Notes: generated by a model from the letters alone, not told the origin. A DNA stretch of 54,129 bases from an uncultured Christensenella sp. (GCA_910585055.1 CAJUBY010000011.1:1-54129), one strand, 5' to 3'; positions 13,478 to 22,701 are shown, counted from the first letter of the stretch. Made by a program: numbers and translations.

Positions 13478-15045
13478 TGGAAAGTGTCCTCCTGTTTGTT
13501 GGATTTCGAACTGTTAAATACGATCAGCGCAAAGAAACTTGTTATTATAAACGTAAACAAGCCTATTACCGCACCGTTGCCGAACTGCGGTTCGTTTTTG
13601 TTTATAGTCAGTCTGTACAGCCACGTTATAAGAAGATCGGTCGTATAATGTATCGATCCGGTGGACGTTGCTACTCTCGGTTCGCCGCCCGTCAAGAAGA
13701 AAATTACGTTAAAGTTGTTTATATTGCCCGTAAACGTAGTGATAAGCTGCGGACCCATAACAAACATGATATAAGGGAAAGTTATCGAGATAAATCTCCG
13801 CAACGGTCCTGCGCCGTCGATACGGCTCGACTCGTAAAGTTCCGAAGGTATATTCATCAGTATCCCGGACGTCGCAAGCATAGTGTACGGCATTCCGCGC
13901 CACATATTTATAATGATTATCATAGTGCGCGCCATTGTCGTATTTAACGTGGTGCTGCCCAGCCAATCGATGTTAACGTCCAAATGGAACCACTGCTGCA
14001 GTATCTGATTGAATGCACCCGTCAAACTTTTTGTGGGATTGTAACCGAAAAATTTGCTCATCATCAGCAACGTTACGAAATCGGGCACCGCGATAACTAT
14101 AATAAAACACGTTCGCCAAAAAGCCTTCATTTTGATCGACTTTTTGTTTATCATCATCGCAAGGAACATGCCGAAAAAGAAGTTTGTAAACGTCGCAAAA
14201 AACGCCCATATAAGCGTCCAGCCGAGTATCCGCCATATAATCGATCCGTAAGATTTGCCGAATACATTTACAAAGTTGTCAAACCCGACCCAGCCGAACA
14301 GTTTTGCCGGAGGTCGGTGAAATCCGTCGTAGTTGGTAAAAGCTACCAGAATGTTACATAACAAAGGCAATACCGTTATAAGCAAAATACCTATTATCGG
14401 TAAAGCCAAAACCGTAACCTGATATCCGTCGTTGAGCGCGTAATTAAGTTGCTGTTTAAATCCGTCCAAAGTCTTGCCGCTTTCGACAGTCTTTTGCGTT
14501 TCGTACGCTATCTTGGTGTTCTTTACGTACATATACACAAAAAATAACGTAAGCAATATCGTCATTACGCTGAATATCAATATTATAAGCGAGTTGTCCA
14601 CAACGATATAACCCAGTCCGCTCGGTCTGCGTGTTGTCGCAACTTCGCCCAATGTAAACCGAGTATCCGCGCCGCCTACGGGCGTGGACACCAGCTTGGA
14701 AATATTCGGCACGCCTATAAAAATCATAAATACGGCATATAAAGCTTCTACAGCAAACCACAGCAGACCCTTGGCTGTCTGCCGTTTACGCGTAAATCCG
14801 AACGCTCCCATAAAAAGATACGAAAGCCTGGTACGCCAATCGCCTTTTTTAAATCTGTACCACAGCCCTTGAAATCCAAGTCCTATCGCAACAAAAAAAC
14901 CTGCTACCTTTCGCGGCACGGCTTTTATCACCGACCACAGCATCAAGCCGACGTTCCTTATATAATTCCAGACAGCAAGAAACAATTTTTGATACCACGG
15001 ACGGTTGTACTGTTTCCACGTGGGTACGGTGTTGCCTTTAGCCAT
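13474..15045 (-). CDS. malF: Maltose/maltodextrin ABC transporter permease MalF
   Basis: Partner permease of MalG, 523 residues. The first ~115 residues are an extra aromatic- and basic-rich N-terminal region containing one or two hydrophobic segments before the core permease domain; MalF proteins characteristically carry such an extension. The EAA loop is ESSRIDGAGPLRRFISITFP (~402-421). SD GGGGAGA six bases before ATG. It follows malE after an intercistronic hairpin (15071-15114) and overlaps malG. Confidence 0.92.
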   Translation of the reverse strand: MAKGNTVPTWKQYNRPWYQKLFLAVWNYIRNVGLMLWSVIKAVPRKVAGFFVAIGLGFQGLWYRFKKGDWRTRLSYLFMGAFGFTRKRQTAKGLLWFAVEALYAVFMIFIGVPNISKLVSTPVGGADTRFTLGEVATTRRPSGLGYIVVDNSLIILIFSVMTILLTLFFVYMYVKNTKIAYETQKTVESGKTLDGFKQQLNYALNDGYQVTVLALPIIGILLITVLPLLCNILVAFTNYDGFHRPPAKLFGWVGFDNFVNVFGKSYGSIIWRILGWTLIWAFFATFTNFFFGMFLAMMINKKSIKMKAFWRTCFIIVIAVPDFVTLLMMSKFFGYNPTKSLTGAFNQILQQWFHLDVNIDWLGSTTLNTTMARTMIIIINMWRGMPYTMLATSGILMNIPSELYESSRIDGAGPLRRFISITFPYIMFVMGPQLITTFTGNINNFNVIFFLTGGEPRVATSTGSIHYTTDLLITWLYRLTINKNEPQFGNGAVIGLFTFIITSFFALIVFNSSKSNKQEDTFQ

Positions 15046-15070
15046 AAATATTCTCCCCGTTCAGCATAAT

Positions 15071-15114
15071 AAAAACAATCTGCCGAGCCGAAAAGACTCG
15101 GCAGAATTGTTTTT
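15071..15114 (-). terminator. Intercistronic hairpin between malE and malF
   Basis: Strong inverted repeat: AAAACAATtCTGCCGAG pairs with CTCGGCAGATTGTTTT across a short loop (one bulged base), ending in T. It looks like a rho-independent terminator inside the operon. Such partial terminators keep the binding protein more abundant than the permeases. Read-through would supply malFG and the two hydrolases. Confidence 0.75.
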
Positions 15115-15137
15115 AACACCCATATTCGATTTTTTCT

Positions 15138-16433
15138 TTATTCTGTCTTTTTCAAACCTGCGTCAAGCTTCTGCACTGCAGTAGACAGGTTTGCCATGGT
15201 AGTGGTTTTTGCGTATATGGCTTTCGTAAATGTTTCCAAGCTGTCCCAGAATTGCGGAGGCGTGATAAGTTGCGCTCTGCCGCCTGCGTCGTTCTGCGCA
15301 GCCAAAGCCGCGAGCATCTTATTTGCTTTTACGTTTTCGTTATTGGCGGCATTTTTGTTTGTGGGCGCTTCCTGTGTCGCATTGAAACGCGCTATCTGTC
15401 CGGCTTCGTTATTGAACCAGTCCGCAAGCGCCAGCGACGCCAGGATCGTGCTCTCCGATTTAGTGGGGTTGACGCCGCAGTATTTGGCGCCCATAAACGA
15501 ACCCATCTGATAAGTTCCGTCGAACTCGCCCTGTCCTTCGACAGTAAACGTGGGCAGTTTGGCGTAACCTATACGCGATTCGGGCCAGCCCTTTTCCTCG
15601 AGCAGTTTATCCATATAGCCGTTTTCGTTTACCCATGTACCCATAACGCCGGCACACAGCTCACCCGAACCCAAGCCGACTGCTATCGAGTTGTTACCGG
15701 TGCCCATAACAAAGCTGCCGTCCTTGCCTTCGCCGAAATATTTGACGTAAGCGGATGACGCAGCTATACCCTTCGGCGTATTTACTTCCACCTTGTAATC
15801 GCTCGAAGTGTCGCCTAAGCCGACGTCCATTCCGAAAAAGAAAGTAGGCGCATAAAATCCGGTACCGTAATCGTACAGTATCTTTTTGTTTGCCGCCTTT
15901 GCTTTCGTTACCATTGTATCCAACGATTTTATATCTTCTTCCGAAAATACCTCGGTATCGTAGATAAGAAAATATCCGTTGGAGTTTACATTGGGATATC
16001 CGTATATCGATCCGTCTTTTGTAATTGGATCTATCGCACCTTCGCTGTCCCGCGACTTTACACGTGCATCGAAAGGCGCTATAAGCGGCTGCAAAAATTC
16101 GTTTTCCATCATTGTATTGATGTGGTCGCTCGCAAAGAAAAATATGTCGGCGGCTGTGGTGATGTCGGTCTGCAAAGCGGCGAGAGTATCGCCTTCGCCT
16201 TTACCCTCAAACGTGACCGACCAGTCTTTAGCTACCGGATTTTCTTTTTTGAACGTCTGCAGCAGACCTTCGTAACAAGATTTCGCTCCGTCCGAACACC
16301 ATACTACAAGTTCCGCCTGTGACGGAAGTTCAATAGTATTGCCGCCTTCATCGTCGTTACGGCATGCAACAAGACCGCCGACAGCAGAAAACGCCATGGC
16401 AGAAGCAAGCATAGTCGCCAACAATTTTTTCAT
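15138..16433 (-). CDS. malE: Maltose/maltodextrin-binding lipoprotein MalE
   Basis: Extracellular substrate-binding protein of the MalEFG importer, 431 residues. The signal peptide MKKLLATMLASAMAFSAVGG ends in lipobox LVAC, so it is lipid-anchored at the outer face. The body matches the family 1 extracellular solute-binding fold (ADIFFFASDHINTM, YGYPNVNSNGYFLIYDT, ATQEAPTNKNA). The SD TGGAGG is well placed. It is the first gene of the operon, behind promoter 16478-16506. Maltodextrin is the likely ligand, judged from the adjoining amylase and pullulanase. Confidence 0.92.
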   Translation of the reverse strand: MKKLLATMLASAMAFSAVGGLVACRNDDEGGNTIELPSQAELVVWCSDGAKSCYEGLLQTFKKENPVAKDWSVTFEGKGEGDTLAALQTDITTAADIFFFASDHINTMMENEFLQPLIAPFDARVKSRDSEGAIDPITKDGSIYGYPNVNSNGYFLIYDTEVFSEEDIKSLDTMVTKAKAANKKILYDYGTGFYAPTFFFGMDVGLGDTSSDYKVEVNTPKGIAASSAYVKYFGEGKDGSFVMGTGNNSIAVGLGSGELCAGVMGTWVNENGYMDKLLEEKGWPESRIGYAKLPTFTVEGQGEFDGTYQMGSFMGAKYCGVNPTKSESTILASLALADWFNNEAGQIARFNATQEAPTNKNAANNENVKANKMLAALAAQNDAGGRAQLITPPQFWDSLETFTKAIYAKTTTMANLSTAVQKLDAGLKKTE

Positions 16434-16477
16434 AATTTTCCTCCATAATGAAAAATATTATATTTAATTGTAAGATA

Positions 16478-16506
16478 ATTTTAACACCGTGATTTGCCTT
16501 TGTCAA
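16478..16506 (-). promoter_or_regulatory. malE operon promoter
   Basis: On the minus strand, TTGACA (16501-16506), a 17-bp spacer and TAAAAT (16478-16483), about 45 bp before the malE ATG, leaving room for the GGAGG site. Confidence 0.8.
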
Positions 16507-16539
16507 TAGGTTTTTTTAAAAAAATCGTGATATTCTATA

Positions 16540-16556
16540 CAAATTGCACAATTTTG
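16540..16556. promoter_or_regulatory. Possible operator upstream of malE
   Basis: Imperfect palindrome CAAATTGCACAATTTTG, centred about 42 bp upstream of the malE -35. Its position suits a regulator binding site, but it does not match an operator I can name. It is not repeated near malQ or the amylase gene. Confidence 0.3.
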
Positions 16557-16640
16557 TAACCTTAAAATTAGACATAATAACGATATATATGGATAATTTG
16601 CTTATTTTTGTCGAAATTTATACATATTTATTTACACATG

Positions 16641-16681
16641 AAAAATCACACGAGCCGATACATTCGTACAGGCGATTCGTG
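16641..16681 (-). terminator. Probable terminator after the aldolase-like gene
   Basis: On the minus strand, CACGA..CG pairs with CG..TCGTG (two-base internal mismatch), followed by TGATTTTT. It lies 65 bp past the stop of the RhaD-like gene. With the malE promoter and the palindrome, this explains the 312-bp gap 16434-16745. Confidence 0.4.
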
Positions 16682-16745
16682 CCGTCGAAACAAAACTTTC
16701 AATATCCACATATACTATCGATAAACCTACCGTACCGCTGCGGCT

Positions 16746-17624
16746 TCAATCAAATATCCCATCGCCGCTTTTTAAGCCTAAAAGCTCGGAAAGTTTTGAC
16801 AAATCGCCGTCGTTAACGGCTTCCGTATCTGTCCGTTTATAAGTAAGCAAATATATCCGCGCGGTTTTTTCCGCCGTCTCCAGCATTCCGAATGCTTCTT
16901 CTATTGTCTTTGCCGCCACGAAGATCCCCAATAAATGCGGCATTACCGTCCGATACTTCTTCATTTTAGCGACTGTTTCGGCAAACGAGCCGCCGGCGCC
17001 GCATGAGATCGGGACCGTACCGACCCCCTCCGGGAAGACCTTCAGACATTCGGCATTCGTTTTCCGAATGATGCGCGTCATTGCCGCTTCATCAAAGCCG
17101 CATATTCGGTCCATGGCGAGAACGTGAGTCGGATAACCGTGAATAACAACTCTATTGCCCGGATCCGCGGTCAGCCGCGAAACATGGCATAGCAGATGAG
17201 TCTGTAATTCTTCGGTCGGCAAACCGCCGTTTTCGAATCCCCAAAGCAGCTCCGCGACCGTTCCGTCGTTTGAGATCTTGATTATTCCCGAATATTTTTC
17301 GGGATGACTCTTAACATATTTTAGATATTTACCGCCGCTGGTAACAATAAATATCCTGCCTGCCAAAACCGAAACGTCGAACATCTCTCCGTTTCCCCAC
17401 GTCAGCGGAAAAGTACGTATATACTGTTCCGTATCGAGGTATTCGGAAACGTCTTTACCGTCGAGCAAGCAACTGATACTCCCGAAACAGTTGCCTGCCA
17501 TGCCCGATCCGTACATACCGAGCGCGGCTTCGCTTATTTCTTCGACGAACGGCGCGCTCAATATATCTTTGCAGGCGCGTTTTAATTCTCTGCCTGCTTT
17601 TCTTATCTCGTCCATGAATCCCAT
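16746..17624 (-). CDS. RhaD-like class II aldolase homologue with altered zinc site
   Basis: 292 residues, aligning along its length with rhamnulose-1-phosphate aldolase: IFIVTSGGKYLKYVK, IIKISNDGTVAELLWG, ECLKVFPEGVG, FGMLETAEK. The start at 17624 has AAGGAG nine bases upstream; earlier in-frame starts lack an SD. In E. coli RhaD zinc is held by H141, H143 and H212, and E117 is catalytic. Here the first His (H162) and the Glu (E139) are kept, but the second is Tyr (Y164) and the third Leu (L232). His residues sit nearby at 167 and 230, so a rearranged site is possible. Canonical aldol cleavage is therefore doubtful. It is 77 bp downstream of the nucleoside-hydrolase-like gene, probably in one operon. 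Confidence 0.75.
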   Translation of the reverse strand: MGFMDEIRKAGRELKRACKDILSAPFVEEISEAALGMYGSGMAGNCFGSISCLLDGKDVSEYLDTEQYIRTFPLTWGNGEMFDVSVLAGRIFIVTSGGKYLKYVKSHPEKYSGIIKISNDGTVAELLWGFENGGLPTEELQTHLLCHVSRLTADPGNRVVIHGYPTHVLAMDRICGFDEAAMTRIIRKTNAECLKVFPEGVGTVPISCGAGGSFAETVAKMKKYRTVMPHLLGIFVAAKTIEEAFGMLETAEKTARIYLLTYKRTDTEAVNDGDLSKLSELLGLKSGDGIFD

Positions 17625-17701
17625 ACAAACATGCTCCTTGTTTTGACCGTAGATCAACGGGATTGCGCACACGGAGATCCCGTAACGCTTACACCGATCC
17701 G

Positions 17702-18502
17702 TCAAATTCGACGATATACGTTACACACACCTTTTAAAGGCTTTAGCTCGTTGAACTCCACGCCGTCGCTCCGTTTGATACGGACCGCCTCGAAAAGCTC
17801 GGGGTCGGTCACGGCGAGCGCCGCGACGTAATCGTATACCGCGACCGGTGCGTTACGCGATAAGCACATTTCCTTGTAACGCGATATCATTACATCGGCA
17901 AGCGGATCGTTCATTGCGAAAGCATCGAACATAAACGCTTTGTCATGACAAGTATCCAGCGTAGCGACGGCAGTTGCGCCGTACGACATTTTTCCGAATG
18001 CGGCGACATCCATACCTTCGTTAAATTCGTACTCACCGTAATTGGGCGGTTCGACGACCGTTCCGCCCATAAGAACGGTACAAAACGGCATGTAACCCAG
18101 TTTGACGGGCAATGTACACGGACCGAGTGAAAGCACGCAATCCGAGCTCGGTACCGCGGCGGTTTTTAACTCTTCCTCATATTCCGCAAACGCCGTTACC
18201 GGAACGCGCGAGCTCTTTGCCGGCAGTACATCGCCTATCCCGTCGCTGCCGTGTATTTCTGGGATATCCGCATGATTCTGAAATATCATGCGAGTATCCA
18301 CTATGCGTACTTTTTCGGGATCGGCACCGGCCGCCGCAAGCAGAGTGTGCGCGTTGCGGTACGCCGTATCGACTTTGACGTTTCCGCCTATCGGTACGAT
18401 ATCTATACTGCCGAACATATTCGAACGCTTTAAAATATGCAATGTTGCGATGGCGTCGTCAAGCCCGTAGTCGCAAAACATTATCAGCCTGTTATAATAC
18501 AA
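17702..18502 (-). CDS. Nucleoside-hydrolase-like protein (IUNH fold)
   Basis: 266 residues of the inosine-uridine nucleoside hydrolase fold, which splits nucleosides into base and ribose. The N-terminal metal cluster is CDYGLDD (D11, D15, D16, equal to D10, D14, D15 of the Crithidia enzyme), with F9 where the first Asp normally sits. Also present are GGN (N41), HGSDGIGD (84-91), LGPCT (T130) and EFN (159-161). The C-terminal HD pair is Y223-D224: the metal ligand Asp is kept but the proposed catalytic His is Tyr. The start is a TTG with AAGGAG upstream; an internal ATG seven codons later would cut into the first beta strand. Substrate unknown; metal binding likely, usual chemistry uncertain. 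Confidence 0.75.
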   Translation of the reverse strand: MYYNRLIMFCDYGLDDAIATLHILKRSNMFGSIDIVPIGGNVKVDTAYRNAHTLLAAAGADPEKVRIVDTRMIFQNHADIPEIHGSDGIGDVLPAKSSRVPVTAFAEYEEELKTAAVPSSDCVLSLGPCTLPVKLGYMPFCTVLMGGTVVEPPNYGEYEFNEGMDVAAFGKMSYGATAVATLDTCHDKAFMFDAFAMNDPLADVMISRYKEMCLSRNAPVAVYDYVAALAVTDPELFEAVRIKRSDGVEFNELKPLKGVCNVYRRI

Positions 18503-18563
18503 TATTTTTACGCTCCTTGATTTCTGTCTCTACTTCGACACCTACGGCGTCCAAAGCAATCCG

Positions 18564-21500
18564 TTATGCCGAAAATTTGGATTTAAAAGTGAACGTACCT
18601 ATCGAGCCGTCGGTCTTATCGGTCGCTTCTGCAAACACGATCTCGCTTGCCGCCCGTGCCGTCAGGTTCAAAACATCCTCACCCTTTTTGCTTACGGTAA
18701 GAATGTTTATCTTACTGCTGTCGCTCGATTCGGGCGAAATACTCATAAGCTCGACCATAACTTTGTATTCCGAATTATTCATATTGTTGAATATAAGATC
18801 GCCTGTCTTTACGAACTCGCCGTTTTTATATTCAAACACTATGGTGGCGTACACTTTTACGGGGAACAGTCCCGCTGCCGTACCGGCAGTACCGGTACCC
18901 TTATCGCCGAGATAGTTCTCCATGCTCATACTGAACGTCAGCATAAGGTAATCGGACTGCGACGTAACGAGATCGGCATGATCGGACGACGGCTTTAATC
19001 TGTCGTTTGCCCATGTGCGCACTTGTGCCGCTTTGCTGCTTATATCGCCTTTAGCCAGTACGACGGTCTGCTCGACTTTTACGTCGTCCACAGACGCGAT
19101 CTCCGATATGCCTTCGGCGAGATAACCGTTGAAACAGCCGTCTGCCACGGTAGATGTTCCCATCGTAAACGCAACAGCCTCTTCCCGTGTCCAACCGTGA
19201 CCGTCGCGCACGTCGCTCTTTATAGGCTTGTTGAACAATATGTTTTTGCCGTCCGCGCTCGCAAAATCGGCGATATAGTTATTTTCGTTGGGTACGGCAG
19301 GATCGTATCCGTACATTCCCTGCAAAGTCTTTTTTATAGTATTCGGATCTGCGGAATCCAGCAATCCGGGTTTCATCTTAAGCGCCAAAAACGTGTAGAA
19401 ATCGACTATTTCCAAACCGTTTTCGGTAAATCCGAAATACTCGGCATTCGCCGACGCCGCGGTCTCGACTGTAAGCGCATCGGAACCCAGACTGTCGTTG
19501 AGCTTTTGCATCCTATCGTACAATATAATGCCGAATTCATCCATTTGTTTTTGCATGTCGAAAGACGGCGCGAAGAATTTGACTATTTCGAGCATCGCCG
19601 GATACGTTGACTCTTTGTCCATAACGCCGGACAGACCTGCGGAAGTTTTTACATTTACGTTCAAAGCGACTCCGTAGCCGTACGGATCGTCGGCAGTGCC
19701 GCTTCCCGTCAGCCCTTCGTCCGAAAGATCGAAAACAGCCGTAACGTACAGTTTATCCGCGGATATAAGCTTTTGTATCTCCTCCGCGCCGTTCATGAGA
19801 CTTGTAAGATCTATAGCCAGTCCTACGGAAAGCATATCGGTACCCGTCGTGACTCTGATTATATCGTAAGAACTTACCAGATCGTTACTCTGCATTTGTT
19901 CCAGCAACAGCGCGCCCAGCTCACCGCTTTTCATAGTAGGACGGAGCATAGCGGCGGTACGCTTATCGTGTGCCAAACCGTTTGTTCCGTCGATACGGAA
20001 TTTGTCCGTACTGAAATCCGTCAAATATGCCGTCAGTTTATCGAATGTATCGATCTGCGCCGTATCGACATTGAAATAATACTTATCCGCGACTTCGCCG
20101 ATAAAATCCTTATATCCTTTTTCGGTATCGATATTGGATTCCGGCATATCCGGATTATTAAGATCGCGTACAACGTTTTTGAGTTCCTGCGGCGTAACTA
20201 CCGGTTCTCCGTCTTTTACAAGGACCGTGTCCGTGACGACGGTAAAAATATCGGGCATGACCAGCAGTCCCGAGCCGCCTTCCCACTCGCCCAGCGATAC
20301 GTTATATTCCATGCTCTCGGACACCAGTTCTATATCTAGATTTTCGCGCAGTTTTCCGAGCATATCGTTTAACATATCGCTTATCTTTACGGATACGGAA
20401 TTAAGATCCAACGACGGCACCAGCTTTTCGAGCGTCGCTATGGCGCGATCGGTGTTTTGACACGAGTTTATAATAAACTCAGTGCGGTCGCGCTGTTCCG
20501 CCGCCAAGCCCGGTGTAATATCCGCAGTCACCGTAAGCAGTATACTTTCCGGCAGAAGTCCCGATGCGAGTTTGGTCACAAGACTGTTCCCGTCGAGCGA
20601 CGTAAGCACATCGTCGATATAGGCTTCTACCGCCATCAGCGCGTACTGCCTGCCGGGTACGGATCGTTTTTCGGTAAACGTAAGCGCCAAAAGTTTTAAC
20701 TTAAGATCTGCGAAACCGCTGTCCGCCGCCGAGATAAGCAAATCCATTTGACCGGACAGCGCCGCAGCAAGCATGCGGTCGGTCACTCTCAGCTTTATGC
20801 CGTCCGTATCGGGCGAATCGAGCAAAGCCTCAAACGCGTCGGCATCTATCATGTTAAGCAAATCTTTGGACCCGAATCCGGTATTGCCGCCGTCTAGCGA
20901 CACGCCCAGCATATCCAATATATCGGTAAGCGTCGCTTGCGTTTCGTTTTCTGCATTGAATTTATCGAAATCTATGGCATATGCCCTGCCTATCTCATTT
21001 ATAAACTCACGCTCGTAATCAATGGGCGTAAGGTCGGCGCCGCCGTTTTCGATATAAACGTCTTTACCGTTCACGAGATAACGGTTTTCGTATCGAAACG
21101 GCTGCAATTTATCGAGCTGTTCGGCACGGTCGGACATCATCGCCTGTAAAACATAAATAAAATCCGATTTGGTAAGCGGGTCGGCGGTATCGCCGCCTGC
21201 CATATCCGTGACAGTCTCCAAAAGATCGAACGCTATAGTGCCGGAACCGGATAGGGTAAAGTCCATTTTGTCCGCAGCCTTCTCCAAATACGGTTTTATC
21301 TTACCGATAAAATCCGCAAGTATATCGTCCAGTTTTTTATTGTTTCCAGACATCGAAAGAATGCCGTTGATAAGCTTATCGGCACGTTTGCGCTCGGCGG
21401 CGTTCATATCGTTTATCTTTATATGCGGAGCGTCGTCGCCGTACAACGGTACGGTCATAGTTACGTATACGTTTTCGGGCAGGATAACGTCTCCGAACCA

Positions 21501-22364
21501 ACCGAGTATACCGCTCGCCCAACCCGAGCCGGCCTTTTTCATATAATACTCTATCGCGTTGCCGGCAGCTTTCTGAAGTCCGAGCCAAAGCGTTATATCG
21601 GCGGAAGCCGCATACACGTTTTCTTCTCCGGATTCCGTCTTCGACGACTTCGCGGTAAAACGTATCTGTTTAAGCGAAACGATATTTTTCAAATCGACGA
21701 CATCGCTAACGTCGCTTAACCCTTCTATCCTTCCGCCCTCGGCAAGTACGGATCTTAGCACAGTATTTACAAACGCAGCCAACTGCCTGTCGTTGAGATT
21801 AAATATATACTCGTCTTTATCCGGATACCTATTGAGCCTATCTGTATCGATATGCTCCCTGTCCATAACATTGGCTATCATATCGACGAATATATCTATC
21901 ATCGAAGTTTCCGTACCGCCGTCTTCTGTACCGGTACCGTCGCCGCCTTCCGCCGCCGCATTTACGGGGTCGGAGGAACTGCTCAAATATTTTTCCAGAG
22001 CCAGAGCAAGCGCGCCGTCGAAATCCAATTCGGCGTCGTCCTCTAAAAACACGTTACGCTTGATCTCCGAATAAAACCCGTCGAGATCGCTCGCTTTATA
22101 AGGTCGTTTTACGACGTCTCCGTCATCGGTCCAATACATATCGCTTACAACGCCGAGCGTATCGCCGAGCGACATCCCGAATTCTTGACGCGTAAACTTA
22201 TCTCCGAAATACCAGCCTATCCCGACTCCGACTGCCAATATCACCAGATTGACGACAAGCAAAATAAGACAGCATGTACAGCACTTGCTGCGTTTGCGCC
22301 CAAACGTCTTTTCCTGAATCGTGCCCTCGCTTCCTTGTTCGGGGACAGCAATCTTTTTTGCCAT
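18564..22364 (-). CDS. Large membrane-anchored repeat protein, function unknown
   Basis: I do not recognise a named family. 1266 residues; start at 22364 (MAKKIAVPEQ) after GGAG. The N-terminus is basic and cysteine-rich (GRKRSKCCTCC), then one membrane helix (~35-57, LILLVVNLVILAVGVGIGWY), so the remaining ~1200 residues should be outside. That part is acidic and appears to repeat a module at least twice: a strand with LPENVYVTMTV or LPESILLTVTA, a helical stretch rich in D/I/L, then a strand segment ending near LLETVTDM or DIFTVVTDTVL. A looser third copy follows (KLYVTAVFDLS..FAPSFDM). There is no lipobox, sortase motif or catalytic motif. It has its own consensus promoter. A surface scaffold or lipid-handling tube protein would be pure inference. 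Confidence 0.7.
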   Translation of the reverse strand: MAKKIAVPEQGSEGTIQEKTFGRKRSKCCTCCLILLVVNLVILAVGVGIGWYFGDKFTRQEFGMSLGDTLGVVSDMYWTDDGDVVKRPYKASDLDGFYSEIKRNVFLEDDAELDFDGALALALEKYLSSSSDPVNAAAEGGDGTGTEDGGTETSMIDIFVDMIANVMDREHIDTDRLNRYPDKDEYIFNLNDRQLAAFVNTVLRSVLAEGGRIEGLSDVSDVVDLKNIVSLKQIRFTAKSSKTESGEENVYAASADITLWLGLQKAAGNAIEYYMKKAGSGWASGILGWFGDVILPENVYVTMTVPLYGDDAPHIKINDMNAAERKRADKLINGILSMSGNNKKLDDILADFIGKIKPYLEKAADKMDFTLSGSGTIAFDLLETVTDMAGGDTADPLTKSDFIYVLQAMMSDRAEQLDKLQPFRYENRYLVNGKDVYIENGGADLTPIDYEREFINEIGRAYAIDFDKFNAENETQATLTDILDMLGVSLDGGNTGFGSKDLLNMIDADAFEALLDSPDTDGIKLRVTDRMLAAALSGQMDLLISAADSGFADLKLKLLALTFTEKRSVPGRQYALMAVEAYIDDVLTSLDGNSLVTKLASGLLPESILLTVTADITPGLAAEQRDRTEFIINSCQNTDRAIATLEKLVPSLDLNSVSVKISDMLNDMLGKLRENLDIELVSESMEYNVSLGEWEGGSGLLVMPDIFTVVTDTVLVKDGEPVVTPQELKNVVRDLNNPDMPESNIDTEKGYKDFIGEVADKYYFNVDTAQIDTFDKLTAYLTDFSTDKFRIDGTNGLAHDKRTAAMLRPTMKSGELGALLLEQMQSNDLVSSYDIIRVTTGTDMLSVGLAIDLTSLMNGAEEIQKLISADKLYVTAVFDLSDEGLTGSGTADDPYGYGVALNVNVKTSAGLSGVMDKESTYPAMLEIVKFFAPSFDMQKQMDEFGIILYDRMQKLNDSLGSDALTVETAASANAEYFGFTENGLEIVDFYTFLALKMKPGLLDSADPNTIKKTLQGMYGYDPAVPNENNYIADFASADGKNILFNKPIKSDVRDGHGWTREEAVAFTMGTSTVADGCFNGYLAEGISEIASVDDVKVEQTVVLAKGDISSKAAQVRTWANDRLKPSSDHADLVTSQSDYLMLTFSMSMENYLGDKGTGTAGTAAGLFPVKVYATIVFEYKNGEFVKTGDLIFNNMNNSEYKVMVELMSISPESSDSSKINILTVSKKGEDVLNLTARAASEIVFAEATDKTDGSIGTFTFKSKFSA

Positions 22365-22406
22365 ATAAAATCTCCGCACGCCGAAAAACGCCGTATTTGT
22401 ATAATA

Positions 22407-22435
22407 ATTATACTATGCACCGACGCCGTTGTCAA
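22407..22435 (-). promoter_or_regulatory. Consensus promoter of the large membrane protein
   Basis: On the minus strand, TTGACA (22430-22435), a 17-bp spacer and TATAAT (22407-22412); both hexamers are perfect. The leader is about 40 nt with a GGAG ribosome site. Confidence 0.88.
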
Positions 22436-22458
22436 CGTTACGGATAAAACATAATCTT

Positions 22459-22477
22459 ATTCTAATGCAATTCTAAT
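22459..22477. repeat. Tandem ATTCTAAT octamers, 11-bp period
   Basis: ATTCTAAT occurs at 22459-22466 and 22470-22477, one helical turn apart, about 24 bp upstream of the -35 of the large-protein promoter. Tandem half-sites at this period are typical of response-regulator dimers, but the pair may also be chance in an AT-rich gap. Confidence 0.35.
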
Positions 22478-22500
22478 ACGAATGTCCCATTCGCATGGAA

Positions 22501-22701
22501 TTATATCTCGCGGCATTCGTATCCGGCGCCTTTAACAGCGGCAACGGCTTCTTTAACGTCGAAACTTCCCTCCAGTTCGGCAGTCCCGCCGTCGAGCGAT
22601 ACGTCGACACCCGTTACGCCTTTAACGGCTTTTAGCGCGCTCTCCACTCTGCCTACGCAGTGCATGCACATCATACCGTCGATTTTAAGTGTTTGTTTCA
22701 T
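22501..22701 (-). CDS. copZ: Possible free copper chaperone CopZ, internal start within copA
   Basis: The last 66 codons of copA form a complete heavy-metal-associated domain starting MKQTLKIDGMMCMHC. Directly before this ATG, in frame inside copA, is AGGAG (22710-22714) with an 8-nt gap, a textbook ribosome site. A separate CopZ could therefore be made from the same mRNA in addition to the fused form. Free CopZ delivers Cu(I) to CopA and to CsoR/CopY regulators. The SD is visible; use of the internal start is inferred. Confidence 0.5.
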   Translation of the reverse strand: MKQTLKIDGMMCMHCVGRVESALKAVKGVTGVDVSLDGGTAELEGSFDVKEAVAAVKGAGYECREI

